From positions 1,364,001 through 1,428,000 of the forward strand of contig CP126125.1 of NCBI GenBank assembly GCA_030123525.1: DNA of 64,000 nt. The letters run 5' to 3'. The notes under the pieces were generated by a model. That model had not been told where the DNA came from and did not search any database. It was given only the letters and a program-made list of their open reading frames with translations. Made by a program: the position numbers and the translations under genes. This document shows, piece after piece, positions 16,260 through 25,512 of the stretch. How positions within the stretch are numbered: position 1 is the first letter of the stretch; each line of letters begins with the position of its first letter. This DNA comes from ELB16-189 sp018266435. Lineage in GTDB: Bacteria > Bacteroidota > Bacteroidia > Cytophagales > Cyclobacteriaceae.

Positions 16260-18275
16260 CTAATTCTCGTTGTCTTTTTCTTTGAAGTACTTATCTTCAT
16301 CAAATTCATCCGTCTTTTTCACAGTAGGTCCAATTTCTAAAATGCGGAACTCCGTACGTCTGTTTTTTTGCCGGCCAGCCGGATTATCCGTGCCATCGGG
16401 GTTGGTGTTGCGGGCAATGGGTACACGCTCGCCATAGCCTTTAGCGGTCAGTCGCTTGGGATCGATGCCTCTGCGGATCAAATAATTTACTGTGCTTTGG
16501 GCTCTGCGTTGCGAGAGCTCGAGGTTATAAACATCCGATGCAATGCTATCGGTGTGAGAGCCCATTTCAATTTTTATTTCGGGGTTGTCCTCCAGCAATT
16601 GTGCCAGTTTATTTAATTCGCGGGCTGCAGCCGGCCTGATGTCTGCACTGTCGTATCCGAAATAGATATTGTTCAAAACAAATGAGACATTCTTCACTTT
16701 TTTATCCAGCACCATGAGAGTATCAAACGTGATGTTGGTTACCAATTCTTTCAATGTTTCGGGAGAAACGGATTTCCCCAATGTGGTAAACGATTGACGC
16801 TTGGTGAGGTAGCCATCGCGTTCGCCCAGCAAGAAATATCGTTCATTTTCATAAACCCGGAAAAGAAACTTACCGTCATTGCCGGTGGTATAATCTTGCA
16901 TTACATCTCCTTCTGGGCCGAGCAGCGATACTTTGGTGTCAGGCAAAATTTCACGATTGCTGTCTTTGCGAAGTGAGTAGGTTATTCCTTGTAAATAATA
17001 ATTGACAACTTTTAAATTGGGGTCATCATTTACGAATGTATAGATGTCGTCATCGCCTTTTCCACCTTCGCGGTTTGATGTAAAAAATCCTCGGTCGGGC
17101 TTGAACAGGTACAGGCCAAAGTCATCGCTTGTCGAATTCATGGTGGGGCCCAGATTAGTAATCTGCGTTTTGCCATTGACGCGATTCACCACAAAAAGGT
17201 CAAGCATACCATAGCCGGGGTGCCCATCGGAAGAAAAATATAACTTTCCATTGTCGGCCATGTAAGGAAATAATTCATCTCCTGCCGTATTGATGTCGGG
17301 GCCAAGGTTTCTCACTTTGCCGAACCTTCCGCGGCTATCCATCTGTGCTGAATAGATATCTAACCCGCCATAGCCGCCCTTTCTATTCGATGAAAAATAT
17401 AGAGTTCTTCCGTCAGGACTCAATGAAGGGGTTGATTCCCAGTAATCGGGCGTGTTGATGTTGATGGGCGTGCCGGCTGTCCAGGCTCCATTTCTAAAGC
17501 GGGATAAATACAAGTCAACATCCTTCCCGCCTTTTTTCTTCCCGGTATTACCTCTTGCAAAAATCATCAATTTGCCATCGGCAGAAAAAGTGATGGAGCC
17601 GGTATTTACGCCAAACATGTTGATTATCCCTTCGGGCAAGGATTTTAAAGTGTTGACATCAATATTTGCTCCTTTGGTATCTACTTGATAAATATCTGTA
17701 AAAGGTGTGCCTGATGCTTCATAAATTCTGGTATTAGCTCTTGATGAAGCGAAAAATAATTCACTGTTGGAGTAGGCCGGGCCATATTCTGCAAACGGTG
17801 TGTTGAGTGTTTCTAAATTTTTTACCCGGTAATAGTCCTTCTTTTGCAGGCTTGAAAGAACTTCAAGGCCTTGTAATTCTTTTTGAACGCGTGTTTTGAG
17901 TTCGTCATTTTCAGTATTGCTAACCACTTCTTCTAATTCTTTTTTAGCTTCCTCGTATTTTCCGTTGGCCTGAAGTGATTTGGCATAATACAGGCCAATA
18001 GAATCCTTCTTTGAACCGCGTCCTTTTGCTTTAGCATAAAAGGGCTCGGCTTCTTTGATGCGGTTTGATAAGCGATAGGATTCAGCCACAAAATAATTAG
18101 CCTTAAAATTATTAGGCTGCTTGGCCAGTACGCCTTTGTAATAGGCTATTGCCTTTTCATACTTAGCAAACTGAAAAGACTTCTCTGCTTTCTTTTCGGG
18201 GCTGCAAGAAAGAATAAGAAGCAAAACTAATCCTATAAGTGAAAAAATTTTCACGAGTGTGCTCACATTTACCAC
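16260..18275 (-). CDS. PorE-like OmpA family lipoprotein (TPR, beta-propeller, OmpA)
   Basis: 671 residues. A lipoprotein signal peptide ends at C24 (LLLILSC). Then come TPR-like helices (about 25-150: AIAYYKGVLAKQPNN), PD40/WD40-like propeller blades (about 155-420: WESTPSLSPDGRTLYFSSNR, ELFPYMADNGKLYFSSDG), a carboxypeptidase-regulatory-like beta domain (about 425-510: GEVMQDYTT changed here to GDVMQDYTTGNDGKF) and a C-terminal OmpA peptidoglycan-binding domain (FGYDSADIRPAA, MGSHTDS, GYGERVPI). This is the architecture of PorE, a periplasmic peptidoglycan-linked part of the type IX secretion system. Many other OmpA proteins in the phylum share it, so the exact role is not certain. It follows the hypothetical gene by 9 bases. 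Confidence 0.85.
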   Translation of the reverse strand: MVNVSTLVKIFSLIGLVLLLILSCSPEKKAEKSFQFAKYEKAIAYYKGVLAKQPNNFKANYFVAESYRLSNRIKEAEPFYAKAKGRGSKKDSIGLYYAKSLQANGKYEEAKKELEEVVSNTENDELKTRVQKELQGLEVLSSLQKKDYYRVKNLETLNTPFAEYGPAYSNSELFFASSRANTRIYEASGTPFTDIYQVDTKGANIDVNTLKSLPEGIINMFGVNTGSITFSADGKLMIFARGNTGKKKGGKDVDLYLSRFRNGAWTAGTPININTPDYWESTPSLSPDGRTLYFSSNRKGGYGGLDIYSAQMDSRGRFGKVRNLGPDINTAGDELFPYMADNGKLYFSSDGHPGYGMLDLFVVNRVNGKTQITNLGPTMNSTSDDFGLYLFKPDRGFFTSNREGGKGDDDIYTFVNDDPNLKVVNYYLQGITYSLRKDSNREILPDTKVSLLGPEGDVMQDYTTGNDGKFLFRVYENERYFLLGERDGYLTKRQSFTTLGKSVSPETLKELVTNITFDTLMVLDKKVKNVSFVLNNIYFGYDSADIRPAAARELNKLAQLLEDNPEIKIEMGSHTDSIASDVYNLELSQRRAQSTVNYLIRRGIDPKRLTAKGYGERVPIARNTNPDGTDNPAGRQKNRRTEFRILEIGPTVKKTDEFDEDKYFKEKDNEN

Positions 18276-18284
18276 AAAGTAAAA

Positions 18285-18803
18285 CTACAAATTATTGTAC
18301 TCATGGGATAACGCAGAGTATCTTAAATATCTTGCAAGCCAAGAGTTTTTCATGGGAATTTTCCATTCCGTTTTCAAGTCATGTTGGGTTGCAGCCATCG
18401 TATTAAACACCTCCGTTTGTGGGGTAATCAACCCATTCGTTACGGCCGGCTTTATGTCTTTGAGTGAAACGATTGTCAGTTCACCATTCAACCAAAACGG
18501 GATTTGGGTTCGGTCAAAAAAATCTACATTCAGTTTATGTTGTAGGCTTTTCATTACACGGGTAGAGCCATCAATGCTGCATCCACCAATCGAATGATGC
18601 GATTCATCTGCATACAAAATAACAAAGCGATCTTCGCGTATTTCAAAATTGCTGGGCAATGGGTCGCCATGGGTATTCCATTCACGGCAAAAATCAGAAA
18701 GGGCTCTTTCTATCTCTGTTTTTTCTGATAAATAGAGTTTTCGATCCGCTTGAAAAACCCAAGCACGAGAAGTGGGCGATAAGTCTGAATGAGCAGTTAA
18801 CAC
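18285..18803 (-). CDS. Conserved hypothetical protein
   Basis: 172 residues with a GTG start; no ATG is available before the first conserved stretch (SRAWVFQADRKLYLSE). Other features are LSDFCREWNTHGDPL and a central ADESHHSIGGCSIDGSTR. Relatives occur across Bacteroidota, sometimes under the misleading name 'ABC transporter ATPase', but no Walker motif is present. The gene ends 9 bases before the PorE-like gene, so the two form an operon. Function unknown. Confidence 0.8.
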   Translation of the reverse strand: MLTAHSDLSPTSRAWVFQADRKLYLSEKTEIERALSDFCREWNTHGDPLPSNFEIREDRFVILYADESHHSIGGCSIDGSTRVMKSLQHKLNVDFFDRTQIPFWLNGELTIVSLKDIKPAVTNGLITPQTEVFNTMAATQHDLKTEWKIPMKNSWLARYLRYSALSHEYNNL

Positions 18804-18819
18804 AGCGTTTTTTTATTTG

Positions 18820-18827
18820 CAAAGTTA
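18820..18827 (-). promoter_or_regulatory. -7 box of the hypothetical/PorE-like operon
   Basis: TAACTTTG on the minus strand ends 16 bases before the GTG start at 18803 and supports that start. No -33 TTG is seen. Confidence 0.45.
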
Positions 18828-18911
18828 ACATTTTGGTTTCGAATGCGGCTTTATAATTCTTCTTACTAAAATAGATATTCGGCCTTATCTTGCAGAAATA
18901 ATTTGATAGCC

Positions 18912-20267
18912 ATGATCAACCAGTACATTCAATCCAATCAAAAAAGATTTTTAGATGAACTTTTTGAACTGCTCCGCATCCCATCTGTGAGTGCTGACAG
19001 CCGTCACAAAAATGATGTGCGCCACGCGGCCGAATACATCGCCCAAAAGTTAAAAGAGGCCGGAGCTGACTCAGTTGAGCTCTGTGAAACCAAAGGCCAC
19101 CCGATTGTTTTTGGAGAAAAAAAAATAAATTCCTCCCTGCCTACTGTTTTAGTTTATGGCCACTACGATGTACAGCCCCCTGACCCGCTCGATTTGTGGA
19201 CTTCACCACCTTTTGAGCCAGTGATCCATGACGAAAAAATTTTCGCCCGTGGTTCGTGCGATGACAAAGGTCAGGTGTACATGCACATCAAAGCATTTGA
19301 GGCCATGATGAAACTGAACCAACTTTCGTGTAACATCAAGTTCATGATCGAAGGCGAAGAAGAAGTGGGCAGCGATAATCTTGGCACATTCGTGAAAGAA
19401 AATAAAAACAAACTCAAGGCCGATGTGATATTGATTTCTGATACCTCATTAATTTCATTAGACTGTCCTTCCATCACCGTGGGTTTGCGGGGGTTGAGTT
19501 ATCTGGAGGTGGAGGTGACTGGCCCCAATCGGGATCTGCACTCGGGCGTTTACGGTGGGGCGGTGGCAAATCCTATCAACGTGCTTTCACAAATGATTGC
19601 GTCTCTTCACGATGAAAACGGAAGAGTGACTATTCCCGGATTTTATGATAAAGTAGCATTGTTGTCAGAAGCTGACCGAAAAAAATTGAATGAAGCCCCT
19701 TTCGATCTCAAGGAATACAAAAAAGATTTAAACATTGATGACGTATGCGGAGAAAAAGGTTATACCACCCTTGAGCGAACAGGCATTCGCCCTACGTTGG
19801 ATGTAAACGGAATCTGGGGCGGCTATACAGGGGAAGGTGCTAAGACTGTTTTACCCTCGAAGGCATCGGCAAAAATTTCCATGCGATTGGTGCCCAACCA
19901 AAACTCACAAGAAATTGCAGAATTATTCACCCGGCATTTTTTGTCGATAGCACCTCAATCTGTAAAAGTAAAAGTTATACCACACCATGGCGGCCAACCG
20001 GCCGTAACGCCAACGGATTCAAAAGCATTCAAAGCAGCGAGTGCAGCTTTTGAAGAAGTATGGGGCAAGACACCTATCCCTACACGTGATGGCGGAAGTA
20101 TTCCCATTGTTTCACTTTTCAAAAATGAATTGGGGTTAGATACTGTGTTGATGGGCTTTGGTCTTGACAGTGATGCCATCCATTCCCCTAATGAACACTA
20201 TGGGGTGAAGAATTTCTTGATTGGAATAGAAACTATTGTGGCGTTTTACAGACACTACAGTAAGTAG
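18912..20267 (+). CDS. M20 family dipeptidase
   Basis: 451-residue zinc peptidase of the M20 family, cytosolic, without a signal peptide. Metal-site motifs are YGHYDVQPP, RGSCDDKGQ, the catalytic glutamates in EGEEEVGS, and the late histidine in DSDAIHSPNE. It most likely cleaves dipeptides, as carnosinase/PepV-like enzymes do. The ATG at 18912 is preferred; the frame has a TTG three codons upstream. It runs convergent to the UDP-xylose synthase gene with only 4 bases between stops. Confidence 0.9.
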   Translation: MINQYIQSNQKRFLDELFELLRIPSVSADSRHKNDVRHAAEYIAQKLKEAGADSVELCETKGHPIVFGEKKINSSLPTVLVYGHYDVQPPDPLDLWTSPPFEPVIHDEKIFARGSCDDKGQVYMHIKAFEAMMKLNQLSCNIKFMIEGEEEVGSDNLGTFVKENKNKLKADVILISDTSLISLDCPSITVGLRGLSYLEVEVTGPNRDLHSGVYGGAVANPINVLSQMIASLHDENGRVTIPGFYDKVALLSEADRKKLNEAPFDLKEYKKDLNIDDVCGEKGYTTLERTGIRPTLDVNGIWGGYTGEGAKTVLPSKASAKISMRLVPNQNSQEIAELFTRHFLSIAPQSVKVKVIPHHGGQPAVTPTDSKAFKAASAAFEEVWGKTPIPTRDGGSIPIVSLFKNELGLDTVLMGFGLDSDAIHSPNEHYGVKNFLIGIETIVAFYRHYSK

Positions 20268-20271
20268 AATA

Positions 20272-21258
20272 CTATTTTATAAAGTCATCAAATTTTTTAT
20301 GGTCGCGGTGGTAGAGTACTTCTTTGGGAAGTGATTTGAAATACTCATAGGTAATTCTTAATCCTTCAACTCGCGAAACCTTAGGCTCCCAATTCAATAT
20401 GTTTTTTGCTTTTGAAATATCGGGTTGGCGTTGCTTGGGGTCGTCTTTGGGCAAAGGCAGGTGAACAATTTTTTGTGTGGTGCCCGTGAGTTTGATGATC
20501 TCTTCGGCAAACTCTTTGATGGTAATTTCACTCGGATTACCGATGTTCATGGGCAATACATAGCCGCTCATCAGCAATCGGTAAATGCCTTCGACCAGAT
20601 CATCTACATAGCAGAATGAGCGCGTCTGAGTGCCCTCTCCAAAAATTGTTAAATCTTCTCCCCGCAAGGCTTGTCCGATAAATGCAGGTAATACACGCCC
20701 ATCGTTGAGGCGCATGCGTGGCCCGTACGTGTTGAAAATCCTGACGATGCGGGTGTCGAGTTTATGATACGTGTGGTAAGCCATTGTCATTGCTTCTTGA
20801 AAGCGTTTGGCTTCATCGTAAACGCCACGTGGTCCGACTGGGTTGACGTTGCCATAGTATTCTTCAGGTTGCGGATGCACCGTAGGATCACCATACACCT
20901 CAGATGTGGAGGCAATCATGATCCTTGAGTTTTTTTGCTTGGCTAAGCCAAGGAGGTTATGAATGCCGAGCGATCCTACTTTTAGAGTTTGAATCGGAAT
21001 TTTTAAATAATCGATTGGGCTGGCCGGTGAGGCAAAATGTAAAATGTAGTGTAGCTCTCCCGGTACGTGTACAAACTTGGATACATCGTGATTGTAGAAC
21101 TCAAACTCTTTCAGTTTGAACAAATGCTCAATGTTGCGCAAATCACCTGTGATGAGGTTATCCATGGCGATCACTTCAAAGCCTTCTTTAATGAAGCGGT
21201 CGCATAAATGTGAGCCAAGGAAACCTGCTCCGCCTGTAATTAATATTCGTTTAGGCAT
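20272..21258 (-). CDS. UDP-glucuronate decarboxylase (UDP-xylose synthase)
   Basis: 328-residue SDR enzyme that converts UDP-glucuronate to UDP-xylose. The Rossmann motif GGAGFLGS is at 9-16, the segment HFASPASPIDYLKIP and STSEVYGDP are typical of UXS enzymes, and the catalytic YxxxK is in GVYDEAK followed by RFQEAMTMAYH. The start at MPKRILITG overlaps the end of ugd by 8 bases (ATGCCTAA), so translation is probably coupled. ugd makes its substrate. The product would feed surface polysaccharide or glycoprotein glycans; the window has one glycosyltransferase but not a whole locus. Confidence 0.93.
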   Translation of the reverse strand: MPKRILITGGAGFLGSHLCDRFIKEGFEVIAMDNLITGDLRNIEHLFKLKEFEFYNHDVSKFVHVPGELHYILHFASPASPIDYLKIPIQTLKVGSLGIHNLLGLAKQKNSRIMIASTSEVYGDPTVHPQPEEYYGNVNPVGPRGVYDEAKRFQEAMTMAYHTYHKLDTRIVRIFNTYGPRMRLNDGRVLPAFIGQALRGEDLTIFGEGTQTRSFCYVDDLVEGIYRLLMSGYVLPMNIGNPSEITIKEFAEEIIKLTGTTQKIVHLPLPKDDPKQRQPDISKAKNILNWEPKVSRVEGLRITYEYFKSLPKEVLYHRDHKKFDDFIK

Positions 21259-22564
21259 ATATAGTTTGTCTTCCAATACTGAAATATGTGAAGCCCAGGC
21301 CTTTCATCAGCGATAAATCGTAAAGGTTGCGTCCATCAAAAATTACCAGAGCCTTCATTAATGATGTAATTTTTTCAAAATCAGGTGTGCGAAATTCAGG
21401 CCATTCGGTAGCGATGAAAATTGCCTCTGCTCCTTCTACTGCCTGATACGGATCATCGAAATACTGGATTTTATTTCCTATTATTTTTTTTACATTTTCC
21501 ATGGCTTCGGGGTCATGGGCTTTGACAACAGCACCTTCGCTAAGAAGTTCGCGAATGTTTTCTAATGAAGGGGCTTCCCGAATATCATCCGTGTGGGGTT
21601 TAAAAGATAAGCCCCACACAGCAATGGTTTTTCCTTTGAGGTTATTTTTAAAATGATTTTTAATTAACGGGATCATTTTTGTTTTCTGTACTTCATTAAC
21701 TTCCATTACGGCATCGAGAATTTTAAAATCATAATTTGCTTCGTCAGAAGATTTAGCCAAGGCCTGCACATCCTTAGGAAAACAACTTCCTCCATAGCCG
21801 ATTCCCGGAAATAAAAATCGTTTTCCTATTCGGCTGTCAGTACCTATGCCTTTTCGTACGGAGTCTACATCGGCTCCTAATTTTTCACAAAGATTGGCTA
21901 TTTCATTCATGAACGTAATTTTGGTAGCCAAAAAAGAATTGGCTGCATATTTGGTCAACTCTGCCGAGCGTTCATCCATAAAAATGATTGGATTACCCTG
22001 ACGGACAAACGGAGCATATAATGTTTCCATTACTTTTTTAGCCCGTTGTGAAGATGTGCCGATCACCACGCGTTCGGGTTTCATAAAATCATCTACAGCT
22101 ACGCCTTCGCGCAAAAATTCAGGGTTGGAAACCACATCAAAGTCAACATTAGCTCCAGCTGAAATTTTTTGCTGTACTTTCTCTGCAGTACCTACTGGCA
22201 CAGTACTTTTATCAACGATAACGGTATACTCCTTCAACAGTGAACCTAGTTTTTCGGCTACCCCCAAAACATATTTTAAATCGGCAGAACCATTTTCTCC
22301 GGGCGGGGTAGGCAGGGCTAGAAAAATAATTTTAGCTCCGGCTATTCCTTCTTCAAGGTTAGCTGTAAAAAAAAGTCTTCCCTGCCGCAGGTTCCGTTCA
22401 AATAATACGTCTAGCCCGGGTTCAAATATGGTGATCTTGCCGCTTCTCAGACTTTCAACTTTAGCCTGATCGATATCAACACAGGTTACGGTGTTGCCGG
22501 TTTCAGCAAAACAAGTTCCAGTAACTAAGCCAACATATCCTGTACCTACAACTGCAATTTTCAT
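21251..22564 (-). CDS. ugd: UDP-glucose 6-dehydrogenase
   Basis: 437 residues. Oxidises UDP-glucose to UDP-glucuronate with two NAD+. The N-terminal NAD-binding motif is GTGYVGLVTG, the catalytic cysteine is near 260 in GIGYGGSCFPKD, and the C-terminal domain has AVWGLSFKPHTDDIREAPS. The length is usual for the bacterial family. First gene of a two-gene operon with the UDP-xylose synthase, expressed from a promoter about 20 bases upstream. Confidence 0.96.
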   Translation of the reverse strand: MKIAVVGTGYVGLVTGTCFAETGNTVTCVDIDQAKVESLRSGKITIFEPGLDVLFERNLRQGRLFFTANLEEGIAGAKIIFLALPTPPGENGSADLKYVLGVAEKLGSLLKEYTVIVDKSTVPVGTAEKVQQKISAGANVDFDVVSNPEFLREGVAVDDFMKPERVVIGTSSQRAKKVMETLYAPFVRQGNPIIFMDERSAELTKYAANSFLATKITFMNEIANLCEKLGADVDSVRKGIGTDSRIGKRFLFPGIGYGGSCFPKDVQALAKSSDEANYDFKILDAVMEVNEVQKTKMIPLIKNHFKNNLKGKTIAVWGLSFKPHTDDIREAPSLENIRELLSEGAVVKAHDPEAMENVKKIIGNKIQYFDDPYQAVEGAEAIFIATEWPEFRTPDFEKITSLMKALVIFDGRNLYDLSLMKGLGFTYFSIGRQTIYA

Positions 22565-22583
22565 GATTGAAATAAATAGCCTG

Positions 22584-22591
22584 CAAAAATA
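22584..22591 (-). promoter_or_regulatory. -7 box of the ugd operon
   Basis: TATTTTTG on the minus strand, 19 bases before the ugd ATG. The nearest upstream TTG is 24 bases away, slightly long. Confidence 0.5.
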
Positions 22592-22629
22592 AGATATACG
22601 CCCTTATTAACATTACAACCTAACATTCG

Positions 22630-22661
22630 TTTGGTTCTTAGTAGTAAGCTAATTACTTTTG
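22630..22661 (+). promoter_or_regulatory. Promoter of the acyl-CoA dehydrogenase gene
   Basis: TTTG, a 20-base spacer and TACTTTTG. The -7 box covers the in-frame TTG at 22659, which argues against that TTG as start codon and for the ATG at 22683. Confidence 0.65.
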
Positions 22662-22682
22662 AGCCTTCAAAAAACAAATGAT

Positions 22683-23852
22683 ATGGAAGTGATGACAGAA
22701 ACACATGAGCAAATCAGTTTTGATATATCTGAAAATCAAAAAATGATTGCCCAGATGGTACGTGACTTTGGAGCGAAAGAAATTCGTTCCAAAATGATGG
22801 AGTGGGATGAGAACCAGCATTTTCCAGTAGATCTCTTCCACAAAATGGGCAGCCTTGGGCTGATGGGTGTTTTAGTGCCTGAAGAATATGGTGGGGCAGG
22901 GTTTGGTTACCACGAATACGTTACGGCCATAGTAGAGCTTTCTAAAATAGATGGATCAATTGGTCTGTCTATGGCTGCTCACAATTCGCTTTGCACCGGT
23001 CATATTCTCCAGTTCGCCAACGAAGAACAAAAGAAAAAGTATTTGCCCAAGCTTGCTACGGGTGAGTGGATTGGCGCTTGGGGGCTGACCGAGCCCAATA
23101 CGGGCTCTGACGCGGGCAATATGCGTACCGTAGCAAAAAAGGAGGGCGATTATTTTATTCTCAACGGAGCAAAGAATTTTATCACACACGGAAAATCTGG
23201 GAATGTAGCGGTTGTCATAGCGCGTACGGGCGAAATTGGTGATTCGCATGGTATGACTGCCTTTATTGTTGAGCGTGGAACAGCCGGATTTACTGCCGGC
23301 AAAAAAGAAAACAAATTAGGTATGCGTGCCAGCGAAACAGCCGAGATGATTTTTACAGATTGTAAAATTCACAAAAGCCAGTTAATTGGTAAAGAAGGCG
23401 AAGGCTTTGTGCAGGCATTGAAAGTTTTAGACGGTGGACGCATCTCCATTGCTTCACTTGGGTTAGGAATTGCGCAAGGTGCGTACGAAGCAGCGCTTCA
23501 GTACTCCAAAGAACGGCATCAATTCAATAAACCCATCTCCACATTTCAAGGTATATCTTTCAAATTGGCAGAGATGGCCACTAAAATTGAAGCCGCAAAA
23601 TTATTAATTCACCAGGCTGCCGATTTAAAAAACAAGCACAAACCCATGAGCAAGGAATCAGCTATGGCAAAACTATATGCTTCAGAAGTTGCCGTAGAAA
23701 TAGCGAATGAGGCAGTACAGATTTTTGGAGGGTATGGCTACATCAAAGATTTTCCGGTGGAAAAGTTTTACCGCGATGCTAAACTTTGCACCATAGGTGA
23801 AGGAACCTCTGAAATTCAAAAATTGGTGATATCCAGGGCGATTTTGAAGTAA
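22683..23852 (+). CDS. Acyl-CoA dehydrogenase
   Basis: 389-residue FAD enzyme that forms the 2,3-double bond in acyl-CoA. Family motifs are AWGLTEPNTGSDAGNM, KNFITHGKSG, FGGYGYIKDFPVEKFYRD and the catalytic glutamate in IGEGTSEIQKLV near the C-terminus. The placement of that Glu is as in short-chain or butyryl-CoA dehydrogenases, so a short or medium acyl substrate is likely. Start chosen at 22683 because of the promoter position. No electron-transfer flavoprotein genes are adjacent. Confidence 0.94.
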   Translation: MEVMTETHEQISFDISENQKMIAQMVRDFGAKEIRSKMMEWDENQHFPVDLFHKMGSLGLMGVLVPEEYGGAGFGYHEYVTAIVELSKIDGSIGLSMAAHNSLCTGHILQFANEEQKKKYLPKLATGEWIGAWGLTEPNTGSDAGNMRTVAKKEGDYFILNGAKNFITHGKSGNVAVVIARTGEIGDSHGMTAFIVERGTAGFTAGKKENKLGMRASETAEMIFTDCKIHKSQLIGKEGEGFVQALKVLDGGRISIASLGLGIAQGAYEAALQYSKERHQFNKPISTFQGISFKLAEMATKIEAAKLLIHQAADLKNKHKPMSKESAMAKLYASEVAVEIANEAVQIFGGYGYIKDFPVEKFYRDAKLCTIGEGTSEIQKLVISRAILK

Positions 23853-23855
23853 TCC

Positions 23856-23887
23856 TTGCAAAATTGACCTATAGCTTGCTATATTTG
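23856..23887 (+). promoter_or_regulatory. Promoter of rpsU
   Basis: TTG, 21-base spacer, TATATTTG, then 19 bases to the rpsU ATG. It starts just 4 bases after the dehydrogenase stop codon. Confidence 0.7.
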
Positions 23888-23906
23888 CAGCCCTAATAGT
23901 AAAAAC

Positions 23907-24101
23907 ATGCTGATTATCAACATTAAGGAGAACGAATCGATCGACAAAGCATTGAAACGCTTCAAGAAAAAATTTGAAAAAACTGGTGTATTGAAAGAAT
24001 TACGAGCAAGAACATCGTATACCAAACCTTCTGTGAAACGAAGAGATGAAATCATTCACGCAGCCTACCGCCAGAAGCAATACGCCAACGAAAATTATTA
24101 A
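23907..24101 (+). CDS. rpsU: 30S ribosomal protein S21
   Basis: 64-residue basic protein of the small subunit platform near the anti-Shine-Dalgarno end of 16S rRNA. The sequence runs ENESIDKALKRFKKKFEKTG, then SVKRRDEIIHAAYRQK, as in Bacteroidota S21. It has its own promoter and a strong terminator. In this phylum rpsU is usually followed by a tyrosine recombinase and hpf, as here. Confidence 0.97.
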   Translation: MLIINIKENESIDKALKRFKKKFEKTGVLKELRARTSYTKPSVKRRDEIIHAAYRQKQYANENY

Positions 24102-24128
24102 CATTTCATAGACATTTTGTCAACAAAG

Positions 24129-24162
24129 TCCCTCGTTAAAAAATTAACGAGGGATTTTTTTT
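24129..24162 (+). terminator. Terminator after rpsU
   Basis: Perfect 11-bp stem TCCCTCGTTAA / TTAACGAGGGA with an AAAA loop and eight T behind it. Confidence 0.92.
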
Positions 24163-24190
24163 ATCTTGTTCCTACAAGTGAGGCAAGTTG

Positions 24191-25072
24191 ATGATTGATT
24201 CATTTTTAAAATATCTCCGGTTTCAAAAACGGTACAGTCCCCAAACCATTCTTTCTTATCATACGGATCTTCAGCAGTTCACCGATTATTTGAATCAGGA
24301 GTTTGACAAAACTCCAACAGAAGAAGCTAACCATAGTCTCGTCCGATCGTGGATTGTAAAGCTGGTAGAGAGTGGTTTAGATCCCGTTTCCATTAACCGA
24401 AAAATTGCTTGCCTTCGTTCGTATTATAAATTTTTGCTGAAGCAAGAACGGGTAACAAAAGACCCGATGGTTAAAATTAAAATTCTAAAGACCAAAAAAA
24501 AATTACCACACTTTGTTCATGAAAAGGAAATGGAGTTGTCGCTAGACCAGTACGAGGCTGGAGAAGAAACAGAGTTTGACAAACAGCGCAACCGGTTAGT
24601 GATAGAACTGCTCTACGGTACAGGGATGCGCCTGTCTGAATTGATCGGATTGAAAGACTCCAGCGTGAATTTACACGACCAAACACTAAAGGTATTAGGA
24701 AAAAGAAATAAAGAACGTGTGATTCCATTCACTTCCGGCTTAGTACACATCATAGAGAAATACAAAAAAGTACGAAATCGGGAAGTGGAACGCAAAGAAG
24801 ATCATTTGCTGGTATTAAAAAATGGCGAGCCGCTGTACCCAGTTATGGTAAACCGCCTGATAAAAAAATATTTGAAAGAGGCAAACGTTGAAAAGAAAAG
24901 TCCGCACGTACTCCGCCATACCTACGCCACTCACTTATTAAACAAAGGCGCAGAGATTAATGCTGTGAAAGACCTGCTGGGTCACAGTAGTTTGGCGGCC
25001 ACTCAGGTTTATACGCACAACTCTATGGAAAAATTAAAAAAGGTTTTTGATCAGGCTCATCCAAAAGCATGA
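24191..25072 (+). CDS. xerC: Tyrosine recombinase, XerC/XerD type
   Basis: 293 residues, standard Xer length. The N-terminal core-binding domain (SFLKYLRFQKRYSPQT) is followed by the catalytic domain with R147 (GTGMRLSELIG), K171, H239 and R242 (HVLRHTYATHLL), H265 (LLGHSSL) and nucleophile Y274 (TQVYTHNS). Xer enzymes resolve chromosome dimers at dif. An ATG at 24191 is preferred to the TTG just before it. The position between rpsU and hpf is conserved in Bacteroidota, so this is a core gene and not the integrase of a mobile element. xerC versus xerD is not settled. Confidence 0.92.
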   Translation: MIDSFLKYLRFQKRYSPQTILSYHTDLQQFTDYLNQEFDKTPTEEANHSLVRSWIVKLVESGLDPVSINRKIACLRSYYKFLLKQERVTKDPMVKIKILKTKKKLPHFVHEKEMELSLDQYEAGEETEFDKQRNRLVIELLYGTGMRLSELIGLKDSSVNLHDQTLKVLGKRNKERVIPFTSGLVHIIEKYKKVRNREVERKEDHLLVLKNGEPLYPVMVNRLIKKYLKEANVEKKSPHVLRHTYATHLLNKGAEINAVKDLLGHSSLAATQVYTHNSMEKLKKVFDQAHPKA

Positions 25073-25173
25073 AGTATACGTTAGTATAGATAGAAGATAG
25101 GTATAAAAAAATAATTCACTGCATTGTGATATTTCAGGTTTAACTACATGTTCCACTTAAATAATTATTTGTT

Positions 25174-25476
25174 ATGAAGCTACAAGTTCACTCCATTCAT
25201 TTTAATGCTGATGCTAAGTTGATAGACTTTATCCAAAAGAAAGTGGATAAGTTGGATACCTACTATGACCGATTATTGGATGGTGAAGTCTTTTTACGAC
25301 TCAACAATGAAGGAGTAGCCAACAAAACCGTAGAAATAAAACTAAAGGTACCCGGAAGCCAATTGTTTGCTAAAGAGCAGGCCCGTTCATTTGAAGAAGC
25401 AACTGACCTGGCTACTCAAGCCTTGGCCAATCAACTGAAAAAATTCAAAACGAAGTTAAGTGCAGGAAGAGTTTAA
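25174..25476 (+). CDS. hpf: Ribosome hibernation promoting factor / RaiA-like
   Basis: 100-residue short-form HPF/YfiA protein that binds the 30S subunit between head and body and blocks translation in stationary phase. Typical segments are LQVHSIHFNADAKLIDFIQKK, DTYYDRLLDGEVFLRL and EEATDLATQALANQLKK. The long-form C-terminal dimerisation domain is missing, so 100S dimerisation by this protein alone is unlikely. Its stop codon forms part of the following terminator stem. Confidence 0.93.
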   Translation: MKLQVHSIHFNADAKLIDFIQKKVDKLDTYYDRLLDGEVFLRLNNEGVANKTVEIKLKVPGSQLFAKEQARSFEEATDLATQALANQLKKFKTKLSAGRV

Positions 25477-25510
25477 AAGGAAAAGGCCTCGAATGAGGCC
25501 TTTTCCTTTT
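25475..25510. terminator. Bidirectional terminator between hpf and metK
   Basis: A perfect 16-bp stem AAAAGGAAAAGGCCTC / GAGGCCTTTTCCTTTT with a GAAT loop. The first stem base overlaps the hpf stop codon and the last stem base is 2 bases from the metK stop. Both strands end in T tracts. Confidence 0.9.
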
Positions 25511-25512
25511 AA

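Noticed and set aside
24191..25072. Tyrosine recombinase as integrase of a mobile element
   Set aside because: Length, motifs and position between rpsU and hpf are those of the core Xer recombinase. No attachment-site repeats or element genes are around it.
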